In this document: positions 50,067 to 60,699 of the stretch, one piece after another
Position numbering within the stretch: the stretch's first letter is position 1
Layout of the letters: each line of letters begins with the position of its first letter
NCBI GenBank assembly: GCA_001953115.1
Contig: LSSL01004087.1
Span: forward strand, 1-64,000
DNA from: Smittium mucronatum
Taxonomy: Eukaryota; Kickxellomycota; Harpellomycetes; Harpellales; Legeriomycetaceae
DNA: 64,000 nt
Direction of reading: 5' to 3'
Made by a program: the position numbers and the translations under genes
The notes under the pieces: model-generated
Database searches by the model: none
The model's input: the letters and a program-made list of their open reading frames with translations, nothing else
Told to the model about the DNA's origin: nothing

Positions 50067-53000
50067 GACTTTTCATAAATAAGGTGTGGGGGTTCCAATA
50101 AAATTAAAAATGGGAAAATTTTAAGGAAAATATATTATAAATGTTTAATGCAACTAAAAACTTTTTTATCCTAAAGAGATAATTTTTCGATATTATATAC
50201 CACGTTTATCGGTGAATATGGGCAATGAAAAATTATTTTTTCTTTTTCATTATTTGCCTATATTTATAAATTTTTTTTTGTATATTATGTTATTAATAAA
50301 TAAATGTAGTAAAAAAAAAAGATTTCCACTTCCTAAGTGGTCAAAATATCATGTTATAACACTTTATTATATAATAATTTGGCGTATAATATTAACTTTA
50401 ATTGCAAAAAATAGACACATTGTTTTGAAAATAAATGAATTTAACACTCTATTCCCTAATAACCTCTTAAGAAGTTATAAAAAAATTAAATGTAAATTTT
50501 AGAACCATTTTTACGAAAAGAAAAAATATTTTTTTGCTTCTGGAGCGAAACTAGAGTCATAATTTTTTTATCGGGAGTAAAGAGGAAATTTTTTTTTTTT
50601 CATGAATGGATCTTCTGGTTTTTATAACATAATTAAAAGTTTAAACTGTATAACCAAAATATTTCTAATAATAATAAATTTTATACAGTTTTATAAACTT
50701 TCAATTATTAATCAAATATTATAAAGCATCCAAAAAAAATTAGTCGAATTTTCTACTCAAGGAAAAATTTAATATTATTCTTATATCTATTTTTTTCAAT
50801 CTTAATCAAAAAATGTAAATAGTTTCCCTATGACTGAGACAAAAAAAAAAAAAATTTTAAATGGTAGAATTAAAATTTTACTGAATTCACCTATTTTTCA
50901 AGCATGAAACATGACTCAGATCTTGTAGAGATATAAATATGGAGTCAAACGCCCAAATTTTAGAATTTAGTTTCTAATATTGCTTTTTTCAACTATCTTA
51001 TCCTTTACCTTGCAATAAAACTGATCCTTATTTTTTTCATAAATCATAATTTACAATATAAAAATATTAATTCTTTAAATTCAAAAAGTAAATAAATACA
51101 ATTTATTTAATAAAACATAAAATTTCAAAAAAATAATACCCATTATTTATTTTTTACAGAAAAAATACAAGCTTCGTTTGATTCAATTTGCTGGTCTCTA
51201 GGTGAAAATTTTGGATTAATAAATATGTGTAATTAGTATGATTTTTTTCTTCATAATATAATTATTTTTTCACAGTAAATATCTTTTTTTATCTGTAATT
51301 ATTGAATTTGGCCGAAAAAAAAATTAGTCAAAATTTTAACTATTGAATTAAATTTAAAATTTAATAAATTTTTTTTATTTTGGAATATATATTAAAAGAT
51401 AATTTAGACTCCATTGAAACTCTTTTTATAATTTTTTTTTTCTCTGAGTGTTGATTTAAACGGCTCTTTTTCTAGTAATGAATAATATTATTTTATTAAA
51501 TGATCCCAAAGATGAGAATATATAGTTTATAATATATTTTAAACCCATTTAATATATATTTTTAAACTTGGATTCAATAATTTTAAATTTTTTTGACCAA
51601 TTTACCTAAATGACTAGCAAAAAAGGTCTTTTTTTATTAAAGGGGCTTTATTACTAACCTAAATTTAAAATAAATCCTCATATATATAGTGTTGTTTAAA
51701 AAATAAACTATCACAAAATTGAATTTAAAAAAACAATTAATCCCTATATTTAGCATGAATAATTTATTTTTTTTGAGGAGTCAAGTAAAATTAATGCTTT
51801 TATAAACTTTGGATATCGTATTTTTATAGATTCTTGTAAATATTTTTTACTTTTTATGCATTGAAAATGTCTGATTTTAAAATGTGTAAATTTCAGATAA
51901 CTCTCTTTCAGATGACAAAGTGTGAACAAAACTAATATTCCAATACATTTAATAGAAAAATGTACTGATTTCATATATACTGGTGGCTAATTATATCGGC
52001 TATTAAACAATAAAGTTTTAATTTTTCATAACCCTTTTTAATATTTAAAAACTCATATATATTATATATCAAAAAAATATGGTCCAAATATTCTCTTTTC
52101 GATTTATTTTAGACAATTCTAGATCATTTTTAGTACTATTATTGAGCATCATTTTTCCTTCATAAGATATAGGGGTTCAATTCATAAGATTTTTTTTTAA
52201 TTATAATAAAAAAGGCATCACTTATTGAAAATAAAAAAATTTCATTTTCAGTAACCCAATAAATAATTGAATTTTGGATAAAGTATGATATTTGAGATAA
52301 ATAAAATCCAAATTTAAACTTTTTTCTAAAAATAACTTATGTGACTATGGTTATTTTTCTGAAAATAAAATAAAAAATCTCTCAGAAATTTACCTCGAAA
52401 AATTATTGGCAATTCGTTGATATTATCTGATGAAAAGAATCTTAAATTTAATGAAACATATAAAATTAATATTTTGCTGAAAAATTCGATTTTTTTAGGT
52501 TCTTTTAAGATCCAAATATGGCTAATTTGAATCTCTAAGGTTTTACTAAAGTTATTAATTTACAAAAAAAATTGAACATCCAAATCTTTTATATGCGCTA
52601 TTTTTATAGAATACTCCGTATTGAATTTTTTTTATTTTAATTTAGAATACATTTTTAAAATCACAAAATATTTAAATGATTATATTAAATGATATTTATT
52701 TTTAATGTCGAATTAATTGTATAAAAATTGCTTATAAAAATGTTAATAAAACTGCACTCTATGATTTAAAAAACATTTATATATCACGATAAAAAAATAA
52801 AGGATATTTTTAAATTTATAATATTTCATTTATCAGACATGATTTTTTTGATTTTTGATTTTTATTTTGATATTTATTTTTAGAGAGAAATATAAGAATT
52901 TTCTAAGAGATTGTTTCAAAACCTCCGATTTACTTTTTTGAAAATTACCTCCAGTATTTTTAAGTCTATATACAACATTTAAAATACTATATCCCAATAT

Positions 53001-53623
53001 TTTGGTTTAATTTTAGTATTTTTACAAATTTAGTAATACACATCTGCCAAATAAAGGATTTTTTTGGTTTCTGAAAACCAATAAAAGTACATTTTAATTG
53101 ATAATTCAGTTTTTTATCTATTAGAAGCAATTTATATTTTTCTCGTAGGTTTTCAAAGATCTTATCAAGTATATCATCAACAAAATTATTAATTATTTTT
53201 TATGTGTAAATAAGATTTTTTCTAGTTATCCTAAATTTATTTCAGAATCTTACTAGTAAAATAAGATAAAAACAGATAAAAAGTGAAGTTTCCAAATTTT
53301 CAACTGTATATATAAGTACATCATTTTTTTGTTTTTCAGAAGAAAATTTTTTTTAATTTGAAAAACTCAGTAAAGATATTGAATGGTATTTTTATATTAA
53401 TAACATATTTTTTGTTCAGATGATTTTATTCAACAAATAAATAATAAATTATTTTTCACCAAAATATTTATCTTTTATCAAATATTTTTAACCGAAATAG
53501 TAGTTTACCGAAAATACAAAGGACTATTTAATCCTATATGTGATGTATATCAGTATATCAGTTACTTTTATCTTTGTATTTAATTATTCCCTGTATAATT
53601 TTTAAGAGTGGGATGAAATTTAA

Positions 53624-53634
53624 CCCCCCCCCCC
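53624..53634. repeat. C11 homopolymer
   Basis: Eleven C residues in a region that is otherwise strongly AT-rich. Confidence 0.9.
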
Positions 53635-54679
53635 TTTATTTGTATTTTTATTTGTATTTTAGTTTTTTCCAGCATTTAAATATTACAAATAAATTACCTA
53701 TATATAAAAAAATGTATAATTTGCATTTAAAAAAGAAATCCAAAGATTTTCATGCTTATTTAATATTTTTTTAGGGGAAAATTAATTATATCGAGTTAAA
53801 TGTATTAATGGACCCAATTTTTCTATTAAAAAAAACAATTGAAACGTTATATTTAAAAAAATTTCAATTTATGGATTTAAAAGTGACTTTGGAAAGTACT
53901 TATTGATACTAATTATTTAAGGATAAATCTTATACTTTTGTCCTAGTGGGAATAAAATCATGGCTAGAAAAATCATTAACACGAATTTGAAAAATAAATT
54001 AATCTATAATAAAATAAAACTTAATATTTCTTGAAATTTATTCAAATCCAATTAATCATTTCTTTCCAAAATTTTCAACATGAGTTTTCAATTATACTGA
54101 ATGTTATATTTAATTTAAATTTTACAATGATAAAAAATTTGATGTGATATCAAATAAATAGTAATATATCCGATTACTGAGTATATGGTCGGCAAAATTA
54201 GGCTAATCACAAAAGTTTTTCTTATTGTTATCCCACAACAATTTTACAACAAGACGCCCAATTTAATCACAATTTTGTATAAAAATTAGTCGTTCATTTA
54301 AAGAAATAATAATTCTCTATAATTTGAAAAAAAATCGAATAAAAAGTTTATTAAACTTTTGATTTAATAAACAATAATAATTATTTCGTTGCTGGCAAAC
54401 TATTCCTCTCCAACATTCGTATAAAACCTTATATTAATTTTACTCACACTATCAAAAGCCCAAATAATATTTTTCGAATTATTGCTATTTATAATTATAT
54501 TCATCTGAAACTAGGAGATTCGGAGTATATAATACAGAACGACAACGAAAGTTTCAAAAGACCAAACATCAGCAAAACGTATTTTTACTACAATATTTTA
54601 GCCAATTAAAGCAATCTTAGTTCATTTTTATGGTTTAGAGTATCCTTAAATTATGAATACACTTCTTCCCATCTTTTTA

Positions 54680-55823
54680 TTATTCATAGAGGAAAGAAAC
54701 AGCTTTTCGCATGAACAGATGTGAGATGGCGGGGAGGAATATTGAAATTTTAATAAAATAGCCGATATTTTCGATATCTTTCGATTATCATACAACAGTT
54801 GGATTTTTTACAGTTTAATTGAAATTTTTTTTATATCAGGACCATTGAGTAATAAAAAAGCAAATATGAGGGTTTTTTGAAGGGACATTTTACGACCATT
54901 TCCGTAAATCAGTTTTGTTTTTGTTGGATTCGATTTACGTTTTTTTTTAAATCAATTTTATTCCAAACCAGTGCTATAACTCAAATAACAGTTTTTTTTT
55001 GTAAAAATGTGTATATTTTTTTGAATTTGAACCAGAAAAGTTGTGGAGCTCTGATAAGCTGGTTCGAAAGTTGCTCAGGATAATTATACTTGAATTAAAC
55101 CAGTCGAAATATATTTTCCAACAAATAGAAAACTTCTCAAAACAGCCTGCAGCCATCCAATTTAGCCAGAATTTGCCATTTTGGATTTTCACTTTGATCG
55201 TAAGAGTAATAAAAAATCTCAGTGGAATTTTCTATGAATGTGATTAGGCTATTCAACCATTATCTAATTCCAGGCCTAAAATCAAATTTGGTTCAGTGCT
55301 GAGGCATTTTTTATGTTTTTACGGGGTTGAGAAGCATCCAATAACTCATGTTTAATGTAAATCGAACACCAGATCTCGATTTCTATTGCACACAAAGATT
55401 AGACTATTTTCATGCCTCTGGTTTAATAGAATTAAATAGCGCCAAGAGGGATGGAAATTGGGCCGGGCGAATGGATATTGAGCGATTAAATCCAATGATG
55501 GTAGGATTTCAATCAAGATTTGTAAAAGGCAGGAAAAGCTAGACGATTAAAAAAACCTTTAGTAAGTGTAACGAATTTTAGTTGATCGAAAATTGAAAAA
55601 AATCCACCAATAAGGGTAATGTTAAGGTACTATGATTTTCTAACGAACCCTAAATAAAGTAAGCTAATTGGACAAATTCCTAGTATTAATACTCGAGAGA
55701 ACAGAAACTCAGTTTACTTAATGGATTTAAGGAAGGAAGTTTCAATTTTAAAAGAGGCGAAACGTATATCTTTCGTCAACTTGAAAATAAAAGTTTCTTA
55801 ACAGTTTTGGATTAACAAAAAAC
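54680..55823 (+). other. GC-richer region upstream of RPE1; possible small gene or relic
   Basis: Composition rises toward that of the gene block. A + frame ending FTLI at 55199 has a good donor (GTAAGAG at 55200) and, after a 48-nt intron, a phase-matched acceptor (GATTAG|GCT, exon 55248-55355) ending KHPITHV. A separate 64-codon frame at 55348-55542 reads MFNVNRTPDLDFYC and later SAKRDGNWAG. No family is recognised and no start for the first frame is visible. The last 250 bp should contain the RPE1 promoter. Confidence 0.2.
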
Positions 55824-56528
55824 ATGGCCAGTTCAACCAACAAGTTATTGAAAGTAAAAATTGCCCCCTCCTTGCTAAGCGGGGATTTTGCTCAATTGGC
55901 CAACGAGTGCCAAAGAATGCTAGGTTTCGGTGCCGATTACTTGCACATGGACGTAATGGACGGCCACTTCGTTCCAAATCTGACTCTTGGAGCTCCAATA
56001 ATCAAAAGTCTCCGCCCACATACTAAGGGCTTCCTAGACTGTCATTGTATGGTCTCTAATCCTGAGCAATGGGTCGACGATTTCTCAAAGGCTGGTGCTG
56101 ATTCTTATGGATTCCACATTGAAGCCACGAAAGACGCTGGATCTTTGATCAAGAAGATCCATGAAGCTAATATGCGAGCGTGTCTTGTAATCAAACCAAA
56201 GACTCCAGTTGAGGCTGCTTTGCCATATCTCAAGGACGTGGACATGGTTTTGATCATGACTGTTGAGCCTGGGTTTGGTGGACAGAAATTCATGCCTGAA
56301 ATGATGCCAAAAGTGACTGCTATTAGGAAAGAGTTCCCCAATCTTGATATCCAGGTTGATGGAGGTATTGATTTGACCAATGTCGGCTTGGCTAGCAGTG
56401 CCGGTGCTAACGTCTTCGTCGCTGGTAGTTCCATATTTCATGCCCAATCCCCTAAGGATATGATTGCTGAACTACGTAAAATAGCAGAATCTAAATTGAA
56501 CTCCTCATTGACTCCGAGTCAATTATAG
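55824..56528 (+). CDS. RPE1: Ribulose-phosphate 3-epimerase
   Basis: Intronless gene for 234 residues, the usual length. This TIM-barrel enzyme interconverts ribulose 5-phosphate and xylulose 5-phosphate in the non-oxidative pentose phosphate pathway in the cytosol. Visible motifs: KIAPSLLSGDF near residue 11; the first signature LHMDVMDGHFVPN with metal-binding His and catalytic Asp; DCHCMVSNP; VEPGFGGQKFMP; the second catalytic Asp in QVDGGI; and the phosphate-binding loop VAGSSIF. The ATG at 55824 fits the family start. A possible AATAAA polyadenylation signal lies about 70 bp after the stop. Confidence 0.98.
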   Translation: MASSTNKLLKVKIAPSLLSGDFAQLANECQRMLGFGADYLHMDVMDGHFVPNLTLGAPIIKSLRPHTKGFLDCHCMVSNPEQWVDDFSKAGADSYGFHIEATKDAGSLIKKIHEANMRACLVIKPKTPVEAALPYLKDVDMVLIMTVEPGFGGQKFMPEMMPKVTAIRKEFPNLDIQVDGGIDLTNVGLASSAGANVFVAGSSIFHAQSPKDMIAELRKIAESKLNSSLTPSQL

Positions 56529-57238
56529 ATCTTCTCTACAACAATATGTATAGTTCAATTTTTGACATTAACCTTTCAATTCCATAATATACGCTATTAA
56601 TAAAATTTTGGGTCAATTCACCTAATATCTCCGCAGATTTTTCTTTCTTATACTGAATTTCAATTTTTTAATCTTTTGATCTATAAAGAGTTTAATTTAA
56701 AATTAAAATTTGTAACTGGACTGATTTTTAAGAATATCGGATTTGAAGGGTTGGTATTAGCATTTAGAGGTTCTATTTTTTTGGATTTGAAAAAGGGAAA
56801 AACTATGAATCCTTATCATGTAAATTTTGGCAATTTTTGTTCGAGGCTTCCTATTTCTTTTTTTAGATCTAGATTAACTTTTTTATCTTAATCTATTGCA
56901 ATAAATATAGATTCATGGTTCTTTTACCTTGATGTTTTATTGGTAGGAAATGTCAACAGAAAACACCATAAAAGGCGCAGAAGAAAATTCAATTTGGATA
57001 AGAGGAATGTAGAGAAAAAAGCAGGTGTTTACCCTCATTAATTTAAAAGCAGAGTATCCTTAAATGGATACGATCTGATAATTTTCATTTTTATTCCAAG
57101 TTCACGATTTGCTAAACTATGTGGTGCTAATATAGTTACATATTGTATCAATTAAGCTAATTATCTCTAAAAATCTAACTAATAGAAAAGTTATTCTGGC
57201 AGGGGTATATTAGTACCAGCATTGATAGCGTTTATTAG
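56529..57238. other. Intergenic region after RPE1
   Basis: About 700 bp. It contains the RPE1 3' UTR. A 71-codon frame at 56676-56891 and a 20-codon start reading MSTENTIKGAEENS at 56950 have no recognised homology, and neither joins in phase with the candidate exons downstream. Confidence 0.45.
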
Positions 57239-57589
57239 ACTATTTTGCAAAAAAATTCAATATTTCTACTCCAGATATCCCGGGATAAGATGATATCAGC
57301 AAATTATTATCCCCTTTGGCAGAACCTTTATACTTCGCTAAAGTAGCGCTTCAAAATTTAGTGTTATCCTTTTCGAATTTAAAGTTTCTGATTGCTCAAG
57401 GGTGTATCCCTCAGCTGTGAGAACGCTTTGGATTTTTCAGATCTGGCCTTTTATTGTAATGAAATAGTGCAATCTTTGAATTTTAATGAGAATAATGTTG
57501 GGACCATAAATAAATGCATACAAATTTTGAAAGAGCGTTTATATTTGAGGGTGAATAAAATCAGTGCTGCCAATTCAGATCAGCTTTAA
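57239..57589 (+). CDS. Candidate small hypothetical protein with one intron
   Basis: Two frames join through a plausible 72-nt intron (donor GTAGCG at 57343, acceptor CCCTCAG at 57414). The first exon (57239-57342, after TTATTAG) includes RDKMISANYYPLWQNLYTSL. The second (57415-57589) reads CENALDFSDLAFYCNEIV, then ILKERLYLRVNKISAANSDQL and TAA. If translation starts at the ATG at 57290 the product is about 75 residues. Composition is protein-like rather than AT noise and the phase is exact, but I recognise no family. It could be a real small gene, the 3' part of a longer one, or a relic. Confidence 0.35.
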
Positions 57590-57910
57590 TAATAATCCCC
57601 TACCCGCTTGGAGCAAATACCACCCATATTATTTTAAGCCAATGATACTGTGATATAATGTTAAATAAACACAGTAGACCAATTACACTAACAATAAAAT
57701 GATGTTTTCATTTTGTAAATTTTGCGACTATTTGAAAAAAGTGGATTTGGTCAATAATTCTTAATTTAAATTAAAGGCTATTTTTTACAAGTCGGAAACA
57801 TAAAAACTTTTTAATTAAGGATATTATCTTTGGTGCAGCTAAAATACCTAGTTCTATTTATTTTTGTTTCTGAGAAGAGGATCTTTAATTTTTGGAATTC
57901 GATTAGTACA
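57590..57910. promoter_or_regulatory. Upstream region of the RFC3 gene
   Basis: About 320 bp between the candidate small gene and the RFC3 start; it should hold the RFC3 promoter. No specific element is assigned. Confidence 0.4.
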
Positions 57911-59172
57911 ATGGCAATAGAAGAATTCGATAGTCTCCCAGATAGTAATGTTCAGGTGCCAAATGCCGATAAAACAATGGATAACAATCTAATGTGGTAA
58001 TATACACTAACTTTGACATTGATTTTTTTAAATACTTATTTGAAAACCATATTACCCGCCAACGTTGATGAAATTTATTGAAAGTCGTTCTTCCTACACA
58101 CTAAAATTTTAGGGTTGAAAAATATAGACCAGCTACTTTAGAGGATCTGGTTTCCCAAACTCATGTGATCGATACTTGTAATTGATAGTTATTTTTAATT
58201 CCCAAAAAATTTATATTCATCGTACTGATTAAATATTTAGTAAAGAACTATATTAGCCAGGGAAGTTTGCCTCATTTATTGTTTTATGGACCACCAGGAA
58301 CGGGAAAAACAAGCACAATATTGGCCATAGCAAAACAAATGTATGGTATCCATTTAAAAAACATGGTTATGGAACTGAACGCCTCCGACGACAGAGGTAT
58401 TGATGTTGTTCGCGAACAAATAAAAAACTTTGCCAGCACTTCGAGCGGGTTCGGAATCGCTAGTATGGCTGCAGCTACATCTTCAGCCCCAGCCGCACCT
58501 GGTTTTTCTTTCAAATTGATAATTTTAGACGAGGCTGATTCGATGACCCAACAAGCACAGGCTGCATTGAGAAGGGTAATAGAAAAGTATACGAAAAATG
58601 TACGATTTTGTATAATATGCAACTATTCTTCCAAGATAATACCCGCTATTCAGAGCAGGTGCACAAGATTCCGATTCCAACCTCTACTAAAGGATCAAAT
58701 AGTTGATCGTATGGACTATATTATCAAGAACGAAAATGTAGATATAACTATTGATGGAAAACAAGCTATCTTGGATTTGTCAGGTGGGGATATGCGTCGC
58801 GTTTTAAATATTTTACAAGCATGTTTTTTGGCATATGGAAAAATCGATAGCGAATCTGTATACTCTTGCACTGGTCAGCCAAGACCCCAAGACGTATCAA
58901 AGATCCTCGATTCTTTGGGAAGTGATGAATTTAGTACTTGCTATGAATATATCTTAAAGATCAAGTCTATGCGTGGCATAGCATTATCAGACATAATCAG
59001 TCGTTTGTCTGAAATGATACTTCAGATAGACTATCCTGATAAGGTGAAATGCTATTTGGCTTCAAATATCGCAGATATCGAGTACCGACTTAGCAACGGA
59101 GCCACCGAACTCGTACAGTTGTCTGCTTTGATAAGCACGTTTAAACTTGGGATCAACTTGGCAGCATCCTAA
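57911..59172 (+). CDS. RFC3: Replication factor C small subunit (yeast RFC3 / human RFC5 type)
   Basis: Three exons, 57911-57996, 58113-58177 and 58241-59172, spliced in frame to 360 residues. Subunit of the RFC clamp loader that opens PCNA on DNA in the nucleus. After a short acidic N terminus come WVEKYRPATLEDLV, Walker [22 protein letters not shown], Walker B LIILDEADSMT, the sensor region FCIICNYSSKIIPA with the SRCTRFRF arginine-finger box, and LSGGDMRRVLNILQ. The C-terminal collar ends LADIEYR-type as NIADIEYRLSNGA. SRC, DRGIDVVR and IADIEYR assign it to the RFC3/RFC5 branch. An Ala/Ser-rich insertion of roughly 15-20 residues (MAAATSSAPAAPG) lies before Walker B. Intron 1 splits the Trp codon of WVEKYRP. 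Possible polyadenylation signal AATAAA at about 59207. Confidence 0.97.
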
Positions 59173-59557
59173 GCATAGATATAATCCATTTCTACATCCT
59201 GACCTTATAATAAAAGTTAAAATACAATATCTTATCATATTTATTTATATTTTTCTGTAAATGCCAAAACATGATTTGGTATTGAGTTGGATCTATCTTA
59301 TTAATTTCAAAAATTTTTATCAAAGTTTATTTATTGGCCTTTCTAAAAGGAAAGAGGCTTAAAATGTAAATCAAGATTTCTAAACGCAATTATTCCTGAT
59401 GAGGGAATATAAACAGAGAAAAAAAGCTGATTTTTAGAAAAAAAAATCAAGAAATCGAGATGTTTCTTAGAAAAAAAAGGGTGAAAAATGCGAGAAAGAG
59501 CCGAGAACCCAATTTCGGTAAATAAATAATGGAAAAAAAAAAAGGAATGTTAGTAAT
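59173..59557. other. Convergent 3' region of RFC3 and TRAPPC3
   Basis: 385 bp between two facing stop codons, AT-rich with A runs. It should contain both 3' UTRs. Nothing else seen. Confidence 0.6.
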
Positions 59558-60474
59558 TTAATCTTCACTGACAGGAACGAGTTCGTCAAGAATCTTATTT
59601 AAAACTATTTTGATCTCAGTAGTTTCATCGCCTCTTAGCACATCCGACAAAAAGCTTACAGTTACATCCAACTGTACCTCTTCTAAAGCACCTCTCAGAA
59701 TGCCGCAGTAAACATTAGAGTACCATAGTCCATTAGAGATGGCTTCAAGCGGCAATTCAACATTCTCACTAAATGGATTTTCAGGCAGAGATAAAGTACA
59801 GTTTGTGGAATCGATGTTCAAAATATTGGGTACGACGTTGAGGTACATTTTGAATCCAACTTTAGCGACAATTTCCATGACTGTTTTGAAATCTCGACAA
59901 TTGCTCGATTTGAGTTGTGTTCGAGCAAGAAAATCATCGATTAAGCGCGTTCCCATATTGTAACCAATTTTGTCGAGTTGAGCGTTTACAGAACTATAAT
60001 CTTCGTAATCCTTGATTAATTGAACGACCAAGGAACCGTAAGTAAACACGAAAAATTCGAGATTCTACATAAATTTAAGTAATTTATGATGTTGAATTTT
60101 ATGGAAATTTTAATAGTTAGAGACAGGATATGGAAATGTGCGTTTTTTTCAAAAAAGATAAATAAAAAGACAGAATAAGAAAAGAAAAACTGGTTAAATA
60201 ATGTCTTTTTAAATCTAGATTATCAAATTTGAAAACAAAATCCGATCTCTTGCATATATGTTTTATTGAAAAGAGACAAAAATGATATAACGTATAAAAT
60301 AGCTCAAACAAAACTTGAACTCATCGCAAAACTAAACGAGGCATATTGTGCATGGATGATGAGAAGGGAAAAAAAGGATTAACGATGAAATAAAAAAAAT
60401 CCAGAGCGACTTACAATTCTCTCGATTTTGGTTTTCCACACATCTTCACCGATCGCACGAAAATTCTTCGACAT
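59558..60474 (-). CDS. BET3: TRAPP complex subunit 3 (Bet3)
   Basis: Two exons, 60415-60474 and 59558-60064, giving 188 residues, the normal size. Bet3 is a core TRAPP subunit that helps activate Ypt1/Rab1 for vesicle tethering at the Golgi. Motifs: FFVFTYGSLVVQL, DYEDYSSVNAQLDKIGYNMG, RLIDDFLART, NCRDFKTVMEIVAKVGFKMYL with the conserved palmitoylation-site cysteine, LWYSNVYCGILRGALEEVQLD and the C-terminal VLRGDETTEI. The donor is a consensus GTAAGT and the junction ERI/NLEFF is in phase. Confidence 0.97.
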
Positions 60475-60699
60475 TTATTATATGATTTTGAGAGACAAAA
60501 GTTACTTTAACTTAGCTCTAAGGTTACCCAAAATAACAGATTTCTCAAACTGATTACTTAATTTTCTTGTAAATATTCTGAACTTCTAATTTTCATTTGC
60601 CATTGGTTTAAAATATAAAAAAGAATAAATAAACCAATAATATTTAGATAGAATATATAAATTATGATGGTTGGATAAACTGGATAGGGACGCGATGAA

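Larger units (their letters stand above)
45490..54679. other. AT-rich gene desert, right part
   Basis: About 9.2 kb of extremely AT-rich sequence without supported genes. It includes an (ATTTT)n run, a (TA)n run and a C11 run. The longest open frame, 96 codons at 50212-50502, is Phe/Ile/Lys-rich and probably composition-driven. Confidence 0.6.

Noticed and set aside
50212..50502. 96-codon open frame in the AT-rich desert with hydrophobic segments
   Set aside because: Dominated by Phe, Ile, Leu, Lys and Asn, as expected from AT-rich codons; no family motif and no coding-like composition shift.
55348..55542. Similarity of the 64-codon frame to the YdeI/OmpD-associated family (SAKRDGNW-like ending)
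   Set aside because: Only a short motif resembles the family, and the conserved upstream YdeI signature was not found in any frame.
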